Source: Bosea sp. 685 (GTDB taxonomy: Bacteria; Pseudomonadota; Alphaproteobacteria; Rhizobiales; Beijerinckiaceae). From it: DNA of 64,000 bases. The first letter of the stretch is position 1. Each line of letters begins with the position of its first letter. Positions 54,328 to 62,322 of this stretch are shown one piece after another. The stretch lies in the NCBI RefSeq assembly GCF_031884435.1, contig NZ_CP134779.1:5332001-5396000 (forward strand), in the 5' to 3' direction. A program made the translations under genes and the position numbers. The notes beneath the pieces are model-generated. The model saw nothing but the letters and a program-made list of their open reading frames with translations, did not search any database and had not been told where the DNA came from.

Positions 54328-55656
54328 ATGAAGCTGACCCAGGAGATCATCGCCGCAAAGCGCGACGGCGCTGAATTGCCGGATGCCGACATCCGGCAAT
54401 TCGTCGCGGGCATCACCGACGGCTCGGTCAGCGAGGGCCAGGCCGCCGCCTTTGCGATGGCGATCTTCTTCCGCGACATGAACGCGAAGGAGCGCGTCGC
54501 GCTGACGCTGGCCATGCGTGATTCCGGCACTGTGCTGAACTGGGACGACCTGCCCGGCCCAGCCCTCGACAAGCATTCGACCGGCGGCGTCGGCGACACT
54601 GTGAGCCTGCCATTGGCGGCGGCGGTCGCGGCCTGCGGCGGCTTCGTGCCGATGATCTCGGGGCGCGGGCTCGGCCATACCGGCGGCACGCTCGACAAGC
54701 TCGACGCCGTACCGGGCTATGTCACGCAGCCCGACATCGCGCTGTTCCGCAAGGTGGTGCGCGAACAGGGCTGCGCCATCATCGGCCAGACCGCCGACCT
54801 CGCCCCCGCCGACAAGCGGCTCTACGCCATTCGCGACGTGACGGCGACGGTCGAGACCATTCCGCTTTTGACCTCCTCGATCCTGTCGAAGAAGCTCGCG
54901 GCCGGGCTGCATGGCCTCGCCATGGATGTGAAGTTCGGCTCGGGCGCCTTCCTGACCGATTACGGTCAGGCGCGTGCACTCGCCGACGCGCTGGTTGGCG
55001 TCGCCAATGGCGCGGGCCTGCCGACGACGGCCTTGATGACCGACATGGACGAGCCCCTGGCGAGCGCAGCCGGCAACGCGCTCGAAGTGGCTTACGCCCT
55101 CGACCATCTGACGGGCAGGCGACGCGAGCCGCGCTTCCATGAGGCGACGGTGGCGCTGGCGGCCGAGATGCTGCTGCTGGGCCGGCTCGCGGGCGATCTC
55201 AATGAGGCCCGCGCCAAGATCGAGGCCGCTTTCGTCTCGGGCGCGGCGGCAGAGCGCTTCGCGCAGATGGTCGCGGCGCTGGGCGGGCCGAGCGACCTGC
55301 TGGAACGGCCGGAGAAATATCTCGCGCCGGCACCTGTCGTGAAGCCGGTCTTTCCGGTTGCGCCGGGCACGGTCCAGGCCATCGACACGCGCGGCGTCGG
55401 CTTCACCATCGTCGCGCTTGGCGGTGGGCGCAGCCGCGCCGAAGACCGCATCGACCACAGCGTCGGCATCGTCGATCTCGCGGGCATCGGCGACAGCGCG
55501 GGACCGGAACGTCCTCTCGGCATCGTTCATGCACGTAGCGAAGCCGGCTTCGCTGCGGCCCAGGCCCGCTTGCGGCAGGCCTATCGCATCGGCGAGGGTA
55601 AGGCCGGCCACGGCCCGCTCGTCACGGAACGCATCACGGAGAATTCGCACGCATGA
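54328..55656 (+). CDS. deoA: Thymidine phosphorylase
   Basis: This is a 442-residue pyrimidine nucleoside phosphorylase. The N-terminal helical domain contains [14 protein letters not shown]; the phosphate site is [17 protein letters not shown], followed by [18 protein letters not shown]. The C-terminal PYNP domain ends near [12 protein letters not shown]. It frees thymine or uracil and supplies deoxyribose-1-phosphate. No phosphopentomutase (deoB) lies in the window, so that step must be encoded elsewhere. Confidence 0.93.
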   Translation: MKLTQEIIAAKRDGAELPDADIRQFVAGITDGSVSEGQAAAFAMAIFFRDMNAKERVALTLAMRDSGTVLNWDDLPGPALDKHSTGGVGDTVSLPLAAAVAACGGFVPMISGRGLGHTGGTLDKLDAVPGYVTQPDIALFRKVVREQGCAIIGQTADLAPADKRLYAIRDVTATVETIPLLTSSILSKKLAAGLHGLAMDVKFGSGAFLTDYGQARALADALVGVANGAGLPTTALMTDMDEPLASAAGNALEVAYALDHLTGRRREPRFHEATVALAAEMLLLGRLAGDLNEARAKIEAAFVSGAAAERFAQMVAALGGPSDLLERPEKYLAPAPVVKPVFPVAPGTVQAIDTRGVGFTIVALGGGRSRAEDRIDHSVGIVDLAGIGDSAGPERPLGIVHARSEAGFAAAQARLRQAYRIGEGKAGHGPLVTERITENSHA

Positions 55657-56597
55657 GTCTACTTTTGGCGATGACCGGTTGGCATGTCGAGGATTGGCGC
55701 GCCCGCTTCCAGGCGCTGCTGCCCGACATCCCCGTGGTGATCCTCGGCGAGCCCTTCGATCGGCGCGCGGTGCATTACGTCGCAAGCTGGAAGCACCCTG
55801 AAGGGAGCCTTGCCGGACTGCCCAACCTCGCCGCGATCTTCTCGCTCGGCGCCGGCGTCGATTTCCTCTTCGCCGACCAGCGCCTGCCGGAGGCGCCGAT
55901 CGCGCGTGTCGTCGACCCCGACCTGACGACGCGGATGAGCGAATACATCGTGCTGCACTGCCTGATGATCCTGCGTCAGCAGCGCCGCTATGACCGCCAG
56001 CAGCCCGTCAAGAGCTGGGAGGACGACCGCTATCAGCCGGCGGCGCGCTCGGTGCGCGTCGGCATCATGGGGCTCGGCGAGCTCGGGCTCGATGCGGCGC
56101 GCAAGCTCCAGGTCATGGGTTTCGACGTGGCGGGCTGGAGCCGCAGCCCCAAGAGCGTCGAGGGCCTCACCACCTTCGCCGGCGAGGACGGCATGGCCGC
56201 GTTCCTGGCGCGTACCGACATCCTCGTCAGCCTGCTGCCGCTGACGCCGGAGACGAAGGGCACGATCAACGCCACCCTGCTCGCCGGTCTCGCAAGGGAT
56301 GGCCGGCTCGGCGGACCGTTCCTGATCAATGCCGGGCGCGGCGGCTTGCAGGTCGAGGCCGATATCATGGCCGCGTTGGAGGCCGGCACGCTCAAGGGCG
56401 CGACGCTCGATGTGTTCGAGACCGAGCCGCTGCCGGCGGACTCCCCGCTCTGGAGCCATCCGGCGGTCACGGTGACGCCGCACAACGCCGCGATGTCCGA
56501 GCCCGAGGCGGTGGCAAATCTGATCGCGGCACAGATCCGGCGCCTGGAAGCAGGCCAGCCGCTGGAGTATGTCGTCGATCCGAAGCGGGGATATTGA
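55653..56597 (+). CDS. GhrA-type glyoxylate/hydroxypyruvate reductase
   Basis: This is a 314-residue D-2-hydroxyacid dehydrogenase. The Rossmann motif is [20 protein letters not shown]; the catalytic Arg is in INAGRGGLQ, the Glu in FETEPLP and the His in TVTPHNAAM. GhrA enzymes reduce glyoxylate or hydroxypyruvate. Its ATG overlaps the deoA stop, making it part of the nucleoside operon, where its contribution is not obvious. Confidence 0.88.
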   Translation: MSLLLAMTGWHVEDWRARFQALLPDIPVVILGEPFDRRAVHYVASWKHPEGSLAGLPNLAAIFSLGAGVDFLFADQRLPEAPIARVVDPDLTTRMSEYIVLHCLMILRQQRRYDRQQPVKSWEDDRYQPAARSVRVGIMGLGELGLDAARKLQVMGFDVAGWSRSPKSVEGLTTFAGEDGMAAFLARTDILVSLLPLTPETKGTINATLLAGLARDGRLGGPFLINAGRGGLQVEADIMAALEAGTLKGATLDVFETEPLPADSPLWSHPAVTVTPHNAAMSEPEAVANLIAAQIRRLEAGQPLEYVVDPKRGY

Positions 56598-56603
56598 TCC
56601 CCG

Positions 56604-56733
56604 GTCATTCCGGGGCGCTGCGGAGCAGCGAACCCGGAACCCACGACTGGGTGAGCATGATCGGCTGAGGTTATCGGAGGTCGCGTCCAGTCGTGGGTTC
56701 CGGGTTCACGCCTGCGGCGCACCCCGGAATGAC
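56604..56733 (+). repeat. GTCATTCCGGGG two-armed palindrome
   Basis: Outer arms GTCATTCCGGGG (56604-56615) and CCCCGGAATGAC (56722-56733) enclose a second perfect 21-bp stem (56630-56650 with 56687-56707). The whole 130-bp unit could fold as a cruciform or long RNA hairpin. It is the largest and cleanest copy of its family and ends the nucleoside cluster. Confidence 0.85.
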
Positions 56734-56830
56734 AAAGGCGGGCCGTCATCGCTCCGTCATCCCGCCGTCGCGGCGCTGAAACGCGACCCCGCCAAGTCCT
56801 CTGGGTCATTCCCCCAGCCCGGAGCGTTCC

Positions 56831-58189
56831 ATGCGCCTGTCCCTCGTCGCAGCCTTGCTGCTGTCATCGACCATCCTCGCCGGCGCCCAGGATGCGCAGA
56901 AGGAATTCCCCGCCAAGCTCGCCGGCCATGCCCTGCTGCCGGCCAACACGATCATCGCCGCCCCAGCCGATGCGCCGGCCGACCTCAAGGTCTCCGGCAA
57001 GTTCGTCACGCCCGGCAAGCGCGTCGAGGCCGTCGGCACGGTGATGGGCACCTCGGGCGGGCGCCCGACCGGCCTGTCGACGCCATTTGCCGGCCAGCCA
57101 GTGCAGGGCTTCTCCGGCATCCGCTCGCTGGGCAATGGCGAGTTCCTGGTGCTGACCGATAACGGCTTCGGCGCCAAGGCGAACTCGCCGGACGCGATGC
57201 TGTTCTTCCACCGCCTCAAGGCCGATTTCGCCAGCGGCAAGATCGAACGGACCGCGACCACCTTCCTGCACGACCCCGACAAGAAGATCCCCTTCCGCAT
57301 CGTCCATGAGGGCACGGAGAAGCGCTATCTGACGGGCGCGGATTTCGATCCGGAATCGATCCAGCCGATCGGCGGCAAATTCTGGATCGGCGAGGAGTTC
57401 GGCCCCTATCTCATCCGCGTCGACGCTGACGGCAAGGTCGAGGCCGTGTTCGAGACGCTCGTCGACGGCAAGCCCGCCCGCTCGCCCGACCACTACGCCG
57501 TGACCACGCCCAACGCGCCCAACCTCCCGGTCGAGTTCAATGTCCGCCGCTCCAAGGGTTTCGAGGGCATGGCGCAGTCGCCCGATGGCCGCTTCCTCTA
57601 TCCGCTGCTGGAAGGCCCGCTCTGGAACGCCGAGACCAAGGGCAATGAGGAGGTCGACGGCAAGGAGGTGCTGCGCATCCTCGAATTCGACGTGGCTGCC
57701 GAGAAATGGACCGGCCGCTCCTGGTTCTTCCCGCTGGAGCAGAAGGGCCTCGCCATCGGCGACTTCAACATGATCGACGGAACGACAGCTCTCATTATCG
57801 AAAGAGATAACGGCGAAGGCACCGCCGACAAAGCCTGCGCCGCTGGCCAGAAGGGCCCCGACTGCTTCCACGACGTCGCCAAGTTCAAGCGCATCGTGAA
57901 GATCGAAATGACCGACGCCAATGTCGGCAAGCCGGTGCGCAAGGTCGGCTTCATCGACCTCTTGAAGATCGCCGACCCGGACAAGAAGGCCCGCCAAGGC
58001 GCCATCGACGGCGTGCTGCCCTTCCCCTTCTTCACCATCGAGAACGTCGATGTGGTCGACCGCGCCAACGGCATCATCGTCGTCGGCAACGACAACAACC
58101 TGCCCTTCTCCTCCTCGCGCGATCCGAAGAAGGCCGACGACAACGAACTGGTGCTGCTCTCGGTGAAGGAACTGCTCGACGCGAAGTGA
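56831..58189 (+). CDS. Exported phytase-type esterase-like protein
   Basis: This is a 452-residue secreted protein with a signal peptide (LSLVAALLLSSTILAGAQ). The mature region matches the 'esterase-like activity of phytase' family: GFSGIRSLGNGEFLVLTDNGFG, EFGPYLIRVDADGKVE, RRSKGFEGMAQSPDGRFLYPLLEG and FPFFTIENVDVVD. It is a probable beta-propeller acting on phosphate or carboxyl esters in the periplasm. The substrate is unknown. Strong hairpins follow it. Confidence 0.85.
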   Translation: MRLSLVAALLLSSTILAGAQDAQKEFPAKLAGHALLPANTIIAAPADAPADLKVSGKFVTPGKRVEAVGTVMGTSGGRPTGLSTPFAGQPVQGFSGIRSLGNGEFLVLTDNGFGAKANSPDAMLFFHRLKADFASGKIERTATTFLHDPDKKIPFRIVHEGTEKRYLTGADFDPESIQPIGGKFWIGEEFGPYLIRVDADGKVEAVFETLVDGKPARSPDHYAVTTPNAPNLPVEFNVRRSKGFEGMAQSPDGRFLYPLLEGPLWNAETKGNEEVDGKEVLRILEFDVAAEKWTGRSWFFPLEQKGLAIGDFNMIDGTTALIIERDNGEGTADKACAAGQKGPDCFHDVAKFKRIVKIEMTDANVGKPVRKVGFIDLLKIADPDKKARQGAIDGVLPFPFFTIENVDVVDRANGIIVVGNDNNLPFSSSRDPKKADDNELVLLSVKELLDAK

Positions 58190-58203
58190 GCCGCGCGCAC
58201 GCC

Positions 58204-58278
58204 CTCCAAGTCGCGGACAGGTCAATCCGCGACTTGGAGATCTCCGCTCAAGTCATGGCCGGCCTTTGGCCGGCCATG
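58204..58278 (+). terminator. Two consecutive hairpins after the phytase-type gene
   Basis: A perfect 14-bp stem (58204-58217 with 58226-58239) begins 15 bases after the stop. A perfect 11-bp stem, CATGGCCGGCC with GGCCGGCCATG, follows at 58254-58278 with a 3-base loop. No strong T-run follows either, so they are likely RNA 3'-end structures rather than textbook terminators. Confidence 0.55.
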
Positions 58279-58381
58279 TGCGTTTGTGAAACCTGCCCTT
58301 GAATGGCTGTTTTCACAGGACTATATTAGCGGGCACCAAGCACTCCATGTGCGAGGGCAGTGGTTTGGATGATCGACACTC

Positions 58382-58756
58382 ATGGAGGTGATCATGTTGA
58401 CCGCGAATACGGACGGCAGACGGCCGCAGGACTTGTGCAACCTCATCCTGGCCGCGTGCCTGTTCATCTCTCCCTGGATTTTCGGCTTCGTGGGCGAGGC
58501 TATGCCCACCCGAAACGCCTGGATCGTCGCCGTGGCGCTCGCCCTGGTGGCCTTCGCGGCGCTTTCGGTCTTCGCCGAGTGGGAGGAATGGGTGAACCTG
58601 GCGCTCGGCGTCTGGCTGATGGCGGCCCCCTGGATGCTCGGCTTTACCGGCAACTTCAACGCGTTCTGGACCCATATGATCCTGGGCGCCTTGACGGCGG
58701 CGGTATCGGCCTGGGCGGTCTGGGATTATCGGCACGAGCCGCACGCCACGGCCTGA
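58382..58756 (+). CDS. SPW repeat membrane protein
   Basis: This is a 124-residue inner-membrane protein with four hydrophobic segments. The two SPW repeats are ACLFISPWIFGFVGE and WLMAAPWMLGFTGN, each starting a helix pair. The family has no assigned function. The ATG at 58382 has AGGTGATC just after it, and a second ATG at 58394 (MLTANTD) is an equally good start. A terminator follows. Confidence 0.85.
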   Translation: MEVIMLTANTDGRRPQDLCNLILAACLFISPWIFGFVGEAMPTRNAWIVAVALALVAFAALSVFAEWEEWVNLALGVWLMAAPWMLGFTGNFNAFWTHMILGALTAAVSAWAVWDYRHEPHATA

Positions 58757-58779
58757 CCGGGCCGTGACATGACACTATG

Positions 58780-58808
58780 GCCCGCCGCCGCGAGGCGACG
58801 GGCTTTTT
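58780..58808 (+). terminator. Rho-independent terminator after the SPW gene
   Basis: GCCCG (58780-58784) pairs with CGGGC (58799-58803), with an inner CGCC/GGCG stem and a short loop, followed by TTTTT at 58804-58808. It lies between the convergent SPW and nth genes. Confidence 0.8.
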
Positions 58809-58822
58809 CGTGCCCGCGACGA

Positions 58823-59524
58823 TCAGGCCACGCGCTTATCCGCGGAATCGCAGAGATCGACGAGCAGGCAGCGGACGCATTCGGGCCTGAGCGCCTTGCA
58901 GGTGTAGCGGCCATGCAGGATCAGCCAGTGATGCGCATGCCTGCCGAACTCCCGCGGCACGGCCTTCTCCAACCCCAGCTCGACCTGCAGCACGTTCTTG
59001 CCCGGCGCGATGCGCAAGCGATTGGCGACGCGGAAGACATGGGTGTCGACTGCGTGGGTGATCTCGCCGAAGGCCATGTTGAGCACGACATTGGCCGTCT
59101 TGCGGCCGACGCCGGGCAGCGTCTCCAGCGCCTCGCGGTTGGCCGGCACCTCGCTGCCGAATTCGGCGATCAGCTTTTCGCAGAGCGCGATCACGTTCTT
59201 CGCCTTGGTGCGGAACAGGCCGATCGTCTTGACCAGCTCGCGCACTTGGCTTTCGCCGAGCGCCAGCATCTTTTCCGGGGTATCGGCGAGCTCGAAGAGC
59301 TTGCGCGTCGCCTTGTTGACGCCGGCGTCGGTCGCCTGCGCCGAGAGCACCACGGCGACCAGAAGAGTGAAGGCGTTGACGTGTTCGAGCTCACCTTTGG
59401 GCTCGGGCTCGGCGGCGCGGAAACGCTCGAAAATCTCGCGGATGCCCGCCGCGCTGCGGGCGCGCGGCTTCGTGATCCCGGGGGCGGCGGGCGCGCGGCG
59501 TTTGGACCTGTTCTCTTGCATCAT
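58823..59524 (-). CDS. nth: Endonuclease III
   Basis: This is a 233-residue DNA glycosylase/AP lyase for oxidised pyrimidines. The helix-hairpin-helix is in LETLPGVGRKTANVVL with the catalytic Asp following in AVDTHVFRV; the Lys is in the LSAQATDAGVNKATRKLF/VGRK core. The C-terminal iron-sulfur cysteines appear in CKALRPECVRCLLVDLC (CxxxxxxCxxCxxxxxC). The ATG at 59524 was chosen; an ATG at 59521 is next to it. Confidence 0.95.
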   Translation of the reverse strand: MMQENRSKRRAPAAPGITKPRARSAAGIREIFERFRAAEPEPKGELEHVNAFTLLVAVVLSAQATDAGVNKATRKLFELADTPEKMLALGESQVRELVKTIGLFRTKAKNVIALCEKLIAEFGSEVPANREALETLPGVGRKTANVVLNMAFGEITHAVDTHVFRVANRLRIAPGKNVLQVELGLEKAVPREFGRHAHHWLILHGRYTCKALRPECVRCLLVDLCDSADKRVA

Positions 59525-59544
59525 CGCGGCGTTATAGTTGGGCC

Positions 59545-60084
59545 ATGAAACCCGGCAAGTCCGATTCAGCCGCGACCGGCGACGCCTCGGCCATGGCGGC
59601 CGAGCGCCCCGTCTTCGACGCAACGATCACGCCGCATCGCTCGCTGGGGCAAAACGGCTTCCGCATCGTGATGACGCTGGTCTGCCTCTCCAGCGTCGTC
59701 TCCTCGATCCCCTTCGTCGTGCTCGGCGCCTGGCCGGTGGCGGGCTTCTTCGGCCTCGATGTCGCGGCCTTGTTCATCGCCTTCCACGTCAATTTCCGGC
59801 ATGCGCGCGCCTTCGAGCGGGTCATCGTGACGCCGCTCGAAGTCTTGCTGCGCAAGGTCTCGCATCATGGCCGCGAGGCGGTCTGGCGCTTCAACCCGGC
59901 CTGGACCAAGCTCGAGCGAGAGAATGACGAGGATTATGGCTTGCTGCGGCTGAGCCTGGTCTCGCGCGGGCAGCGCGTCGCGGTGGCGGGAGCACTCTCG
60001 CCGCATGAGCGCGAGGGCTTTGCCGATGCGCTCGGCGCGGCGCTGGCCAGCGCAAGGCGCGGCCCGGATTTCGGAGCGGCCTGA
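59545..60084 (+). CDS. DUF2244 domain-containing membrane protein
   Basis: This is a 179-residue protein of DUF2244, a family with two transmembrane helices (VMTLVCLSSVVSSIPFVVLGAW and FGLDVAALFIAFHVNF) and a cytosolic C-terminal domain (LLRLSLVSRGQRVAVAGAL). The DATITPHRSLGQNGF start of the domain is characteristic. It is divergent from nth with a 20-bp gap, so both promoters must overlap the gene starts. Function unknown. Confidence 0.88.
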   Translation: MKPGKSDSAATGDASAMAAERPVFDATITPHRSLGQNGFRIVMTLVCLSSVVSSIPFVVLGAWPVAGFFGLDVAALFIAFHVNFRHARAFERVIVTPLEVLLRKVSHHGREAVWRFNPAWTKLERENDEDYGLLRLSLVSRGQRVAVAGALSPHEREGFADALGAALASARRGPDFGAA

Positions 60085-60147
60085 CAGGCCCGCGTCAGGC
60101 CTGTCAAATGTCAGCTTTTCGGGTGTGACGCTTTCGGGTTGTGAGCC

Positions 60148-60684
60148 TTGGCCGCCATCGTCATTCCGCTGATTTCGGCTGCGATCATCGTCGGATTGAT
60201 CACGACTTTGCTCGCCAGGAAACCGGGAGCGCGGATGCCGAACGCCGACGAGGATGCGCCAGGGCAGAGCGGCGATGAGCGGGTGCGCGGTTACGGGCTC
60301 GTGCTGCGCGACCAGCTCGACCGGACACCGTTCGGGCCGGAACTGCCGCGCATAGTCTGGCGCAAGCTCATGACATGCCCAACCGGAGAAGGGCTGGTGC
60401 GCGAGTTCCACCGCGATTTCTGCGGGCAGGGCCTGATCCGCACTCAAGACGGCGTCAAGCTCTGCGATATCTTCGACGGCGGCCATAATACCGGCGATGC
60501 GATCACGTCCTGGCCAAGCGAGGAGGCGTTCGTTGGCTTCTTCGCCGCGCAGTCGGATTACAGTTGCAGCGGCTGGGACGGGGCCTCGGCCGTCTTCGCG
60601 ACGCAGGACGAATGGTATCGCAACAACCAGCGCCTGACGCGGGAGGGGTTGCAGGTTTTCGTCGCCGAGCTAAAGCCGCGCTGA
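60148..60684 (+). CDS. Hypothetical membrane-anchored protein
   Basis: I do not recognise this 178-residue protein. It starts at a TTG with one N-terminal transmembrane helix (VIPLISAAIIVGLITTLLA) followed by a soluble domain with four cysteines (TCPTGEG, DFCGQG, LCDIFD, YSCSGWDG) that might form disulfides in the periplasm. The coding bias fits neighbouring genes. It follows DUF2244 by 63 bp and may be co-transcribed with it. Confidence 0.7.
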   Translation: MAAIVIPLISAAIIVGLITTLLARKPGARMPNADEDAPGQSGDERVRGYGLVLRDQLDRTPFGPELPRIVWRKLMTCPTGEGLVREFHRDFCGQGLIRTQDGVKLCDIFDGGHNTGDAITSWPSEEAFVGFFAAQSDYSCSGWDGASAVFATQDEWYRNNQRLTREGLQVFVAELKPR

Positions 60685-60738
60685 ACGGCTCGCGCCAATT
60701 TTTCACGAAAGCAATGCTCTTGATTCCAGGAGCCTGGT

Positions 60739-61380
60739 CTAGCCCTCCATCGCCCTTGCCGCCTGTTCCACCCTTGCCGCCTGTTCCAAATTCGCCCGCG
60801 CGATCGCGCGGTGGAACGGCGCGATTACCGCCAGGTACGTCCGCCCCAGCAGGTTATGGCAATGCACCACCGTCACCACGACTAGCTCCCGGCCGCCCGC
60901 TGCGCCCGTGCGCAGCAGGATCGCGGCTCGGAAGTCGAGATGCCGATCGTCCTCGCCCACCACCAACTCCCCCGCGCTCTTCGACAGCAGCGGAAAGAAG
61001 CCGATCACCGGCCCCCGCGCCGCCGCGGCGGCACCGATCGCGCGAGACGATTTGACACCGACCGTCGCCATCATCACATCGCGCACCCGCGTCAGCGCGC
61101 GAATCCACCCCGCCGGCCGCTCGAACCCAGCGCGCGCCAGCACTTCGAGATCGTCGTTCGCCCCCGCTGGCAGTTGAATCGCGAACGCATCGAGCAGGTC
61201 CGCGCCCACATAAAGCGGCGCCAGCACACTGTCGGGCGGTACGGGCACCGCATGGGCTTTGGCTATACCGCCCGCTTTTCCCAAAGTGTTGTCAGCCGCA
61301 AGGGGTGAAGGCAAACAAATTGCCCGATCCACCGCGTCTTCCCGTATGGGCGTCCCGGTTGACTCGATACAAGGTACCAT
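60739..61380 (-). CDS. DUF2867 domain-containing protein
   Basis: This is a 213-residue protein matching DUF2867. The core reads DDLEVLARAGFERPAG... with RDVMMATVGVKSSRAIG and the strongly conserved LVVGEDDRHLDFRAAILL. It is divergent from an HxlR-family regulator 66 bp away, an arrangement often seen for this family, so the regulator probably controls it. Codon and base composition look less GC-biased than that of neighbouring housekeeping genes. Function unknown. Confidence 0.8.
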   Translation of the reverse strand: MVPCIESTGTPIREDAVDRAICLPSPLAADNTLGKAGGIAKAHAVPVPPDSVLAPLYVGADLLDAFAIQLPAGANDDLEVLARAGFERPAGWIRALTRVRDVMMATVGVKSSRAIGAAAAARGPVIGFFPLLSKSAGELVVGEDDRHLDFRAAILLRTGAAGGRELVVVTVVHCHNLLGRTYLAVIAPFHRAIARANLEQAARVEQAARAMEG

Positions 61381-61446
61381 CTTGCGCGTCCTTCTGCTAT
61401 CATTTCCTTAGCAAGAAATCGCCTTGTCCGCTACGGAAAATATAGC

Positions 61447-61854
61447 ATGACGTTCCCCAAACCCGGCCGGCCCGTACGCGGGTCGCAAACCGGGCGCCCA
61501 GTTATGGCGCTTCTCGATCTGCTGGGGCGGCGCATGAGTTTGCGCGTTTTGTGGGAGCTTGCTCATGCCGGACAACCTCTCACATTTCGGGAATTGCAAG
61601 CGGTCGCGGAAACAAATCCAAGCCTCCTAAACACACGCCTCAAGGAAATGCGGGCCGCTGCCATCGTAGTCCATCACACTGGCGGCTATGGCTTGAGCGA
61701 AGAAGGGAAGGCGTTGGTCCGCCTCATCATGCCGCTTGACGAGTGGGCCACTGCGTGGGGGGCAAGACTCGGGGCCGAAAATGATGCGCCGGCGGCGCTA
61801 CACGCGATACAAGACACTCTGGAAAGGGACCGGCCAAGATCAAAGGAAAGTTAG
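61447..61854 (+). CDS. HxlR-family winged-helix regulator
   Basis: This is a 135-residue MarR-like regulator of the HxlR group. It shows LLDLLGRRMSLRVLWELAHAG, LTFRELQAVAETNPSLLNTRLKEM (the recognition helix) and the wing YGLSEEGKALV. There is no N-terminal cysteine of the kind used by redox-sensing members. The sequence is distinctly less GC-rich than flanking genes, suggesting transfer with its DUF2867 neighbour. Confidence 0.85.
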   Translation: MTFPKPGRPVRGSQTGRPVMALLDLLGRRMSLRVLWELAHAGQPLTFRELQAVAETNPSLLNTRLKEMRAAAIVVHHTGGYGLSEEGKALVRLIMPLDEWATAWGARLGAENDAPAALHAIQDTLERDRPRSKES

Positions 61855-61901
61855 TGATCGGCTGATTGCCAGCCGGTCTTAACATTGCCGATCCCGCCGC
61901 C

Positions 61902-62290
61902 TCAGCCGTCGGCCAGGTCTGTGTCGCCAGCGATGAGCTGCTGGAAGATCGGCGCCAGAATCGTCACCAGCTCCGCCGGGTCAGCCTCGGCCAGGGCCGA
62001 GAGCCCGACCATCTGCCGCATGACCTGAAATCCGGCGACCAGGGAGAGCACCAGGGCCGCGCGCTGAGGCGCCAGCGCGCCGCGAAGGGCCGCCCTCAGC
62101 ACCTTCTGGTGGCCATTCTCGATCTACTCGCGGCGGATTTCCGCAGCGCGCTGGCTTGAAGCCGAATGCAGCATGATCAGGAAACCCTCGAGCGGGGTAT
62201 CGCCCGATTTGGTGATGTCGACCAGGATCGAGGCGATGGTCTCGGCAACCTGATGCGAGCGAACCGCATGCGGACGATGCCGTCCGAATG
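61902..62290 (-). pseudogene. TetR-family regulator relic, C-terminal domain only
   Basis: One minus-strand frame encodes most of a TetR C-terminal domain: SHQVAETIASILVDITKSG, TPLEGFLIMLHSAS, then an in-frame TAG at 62124-62126, then ALAPQRAALVLSLVAGFQVM and MVGLSALAEADPAELV. The helix-turn-helix part is absent, replaced at about 62290-62322 by the 3' end of the hydrolase gene. The domain is thus truncated and interrupted, and cannot act as a regulator. Confidence 0.75.
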
Positions 62291-62322
62291 CGGCGTGATC
62301 GAGGAACTCTGAACCAGCTCCG

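Noticed and set aside
54208..55785. 525-codon minus-strand frame opposite deoA
   Set aside because: deoA is full length with its phosphate-binding motifs; the minus frame has no domain and strong shadow composition.
56864..58225. 453-codon minus-strand frame opposite the phytase-type gene
   Set aside because: The plus-strand product has a signal peptide and family motifs; the minus frame is a codon-position shadow.
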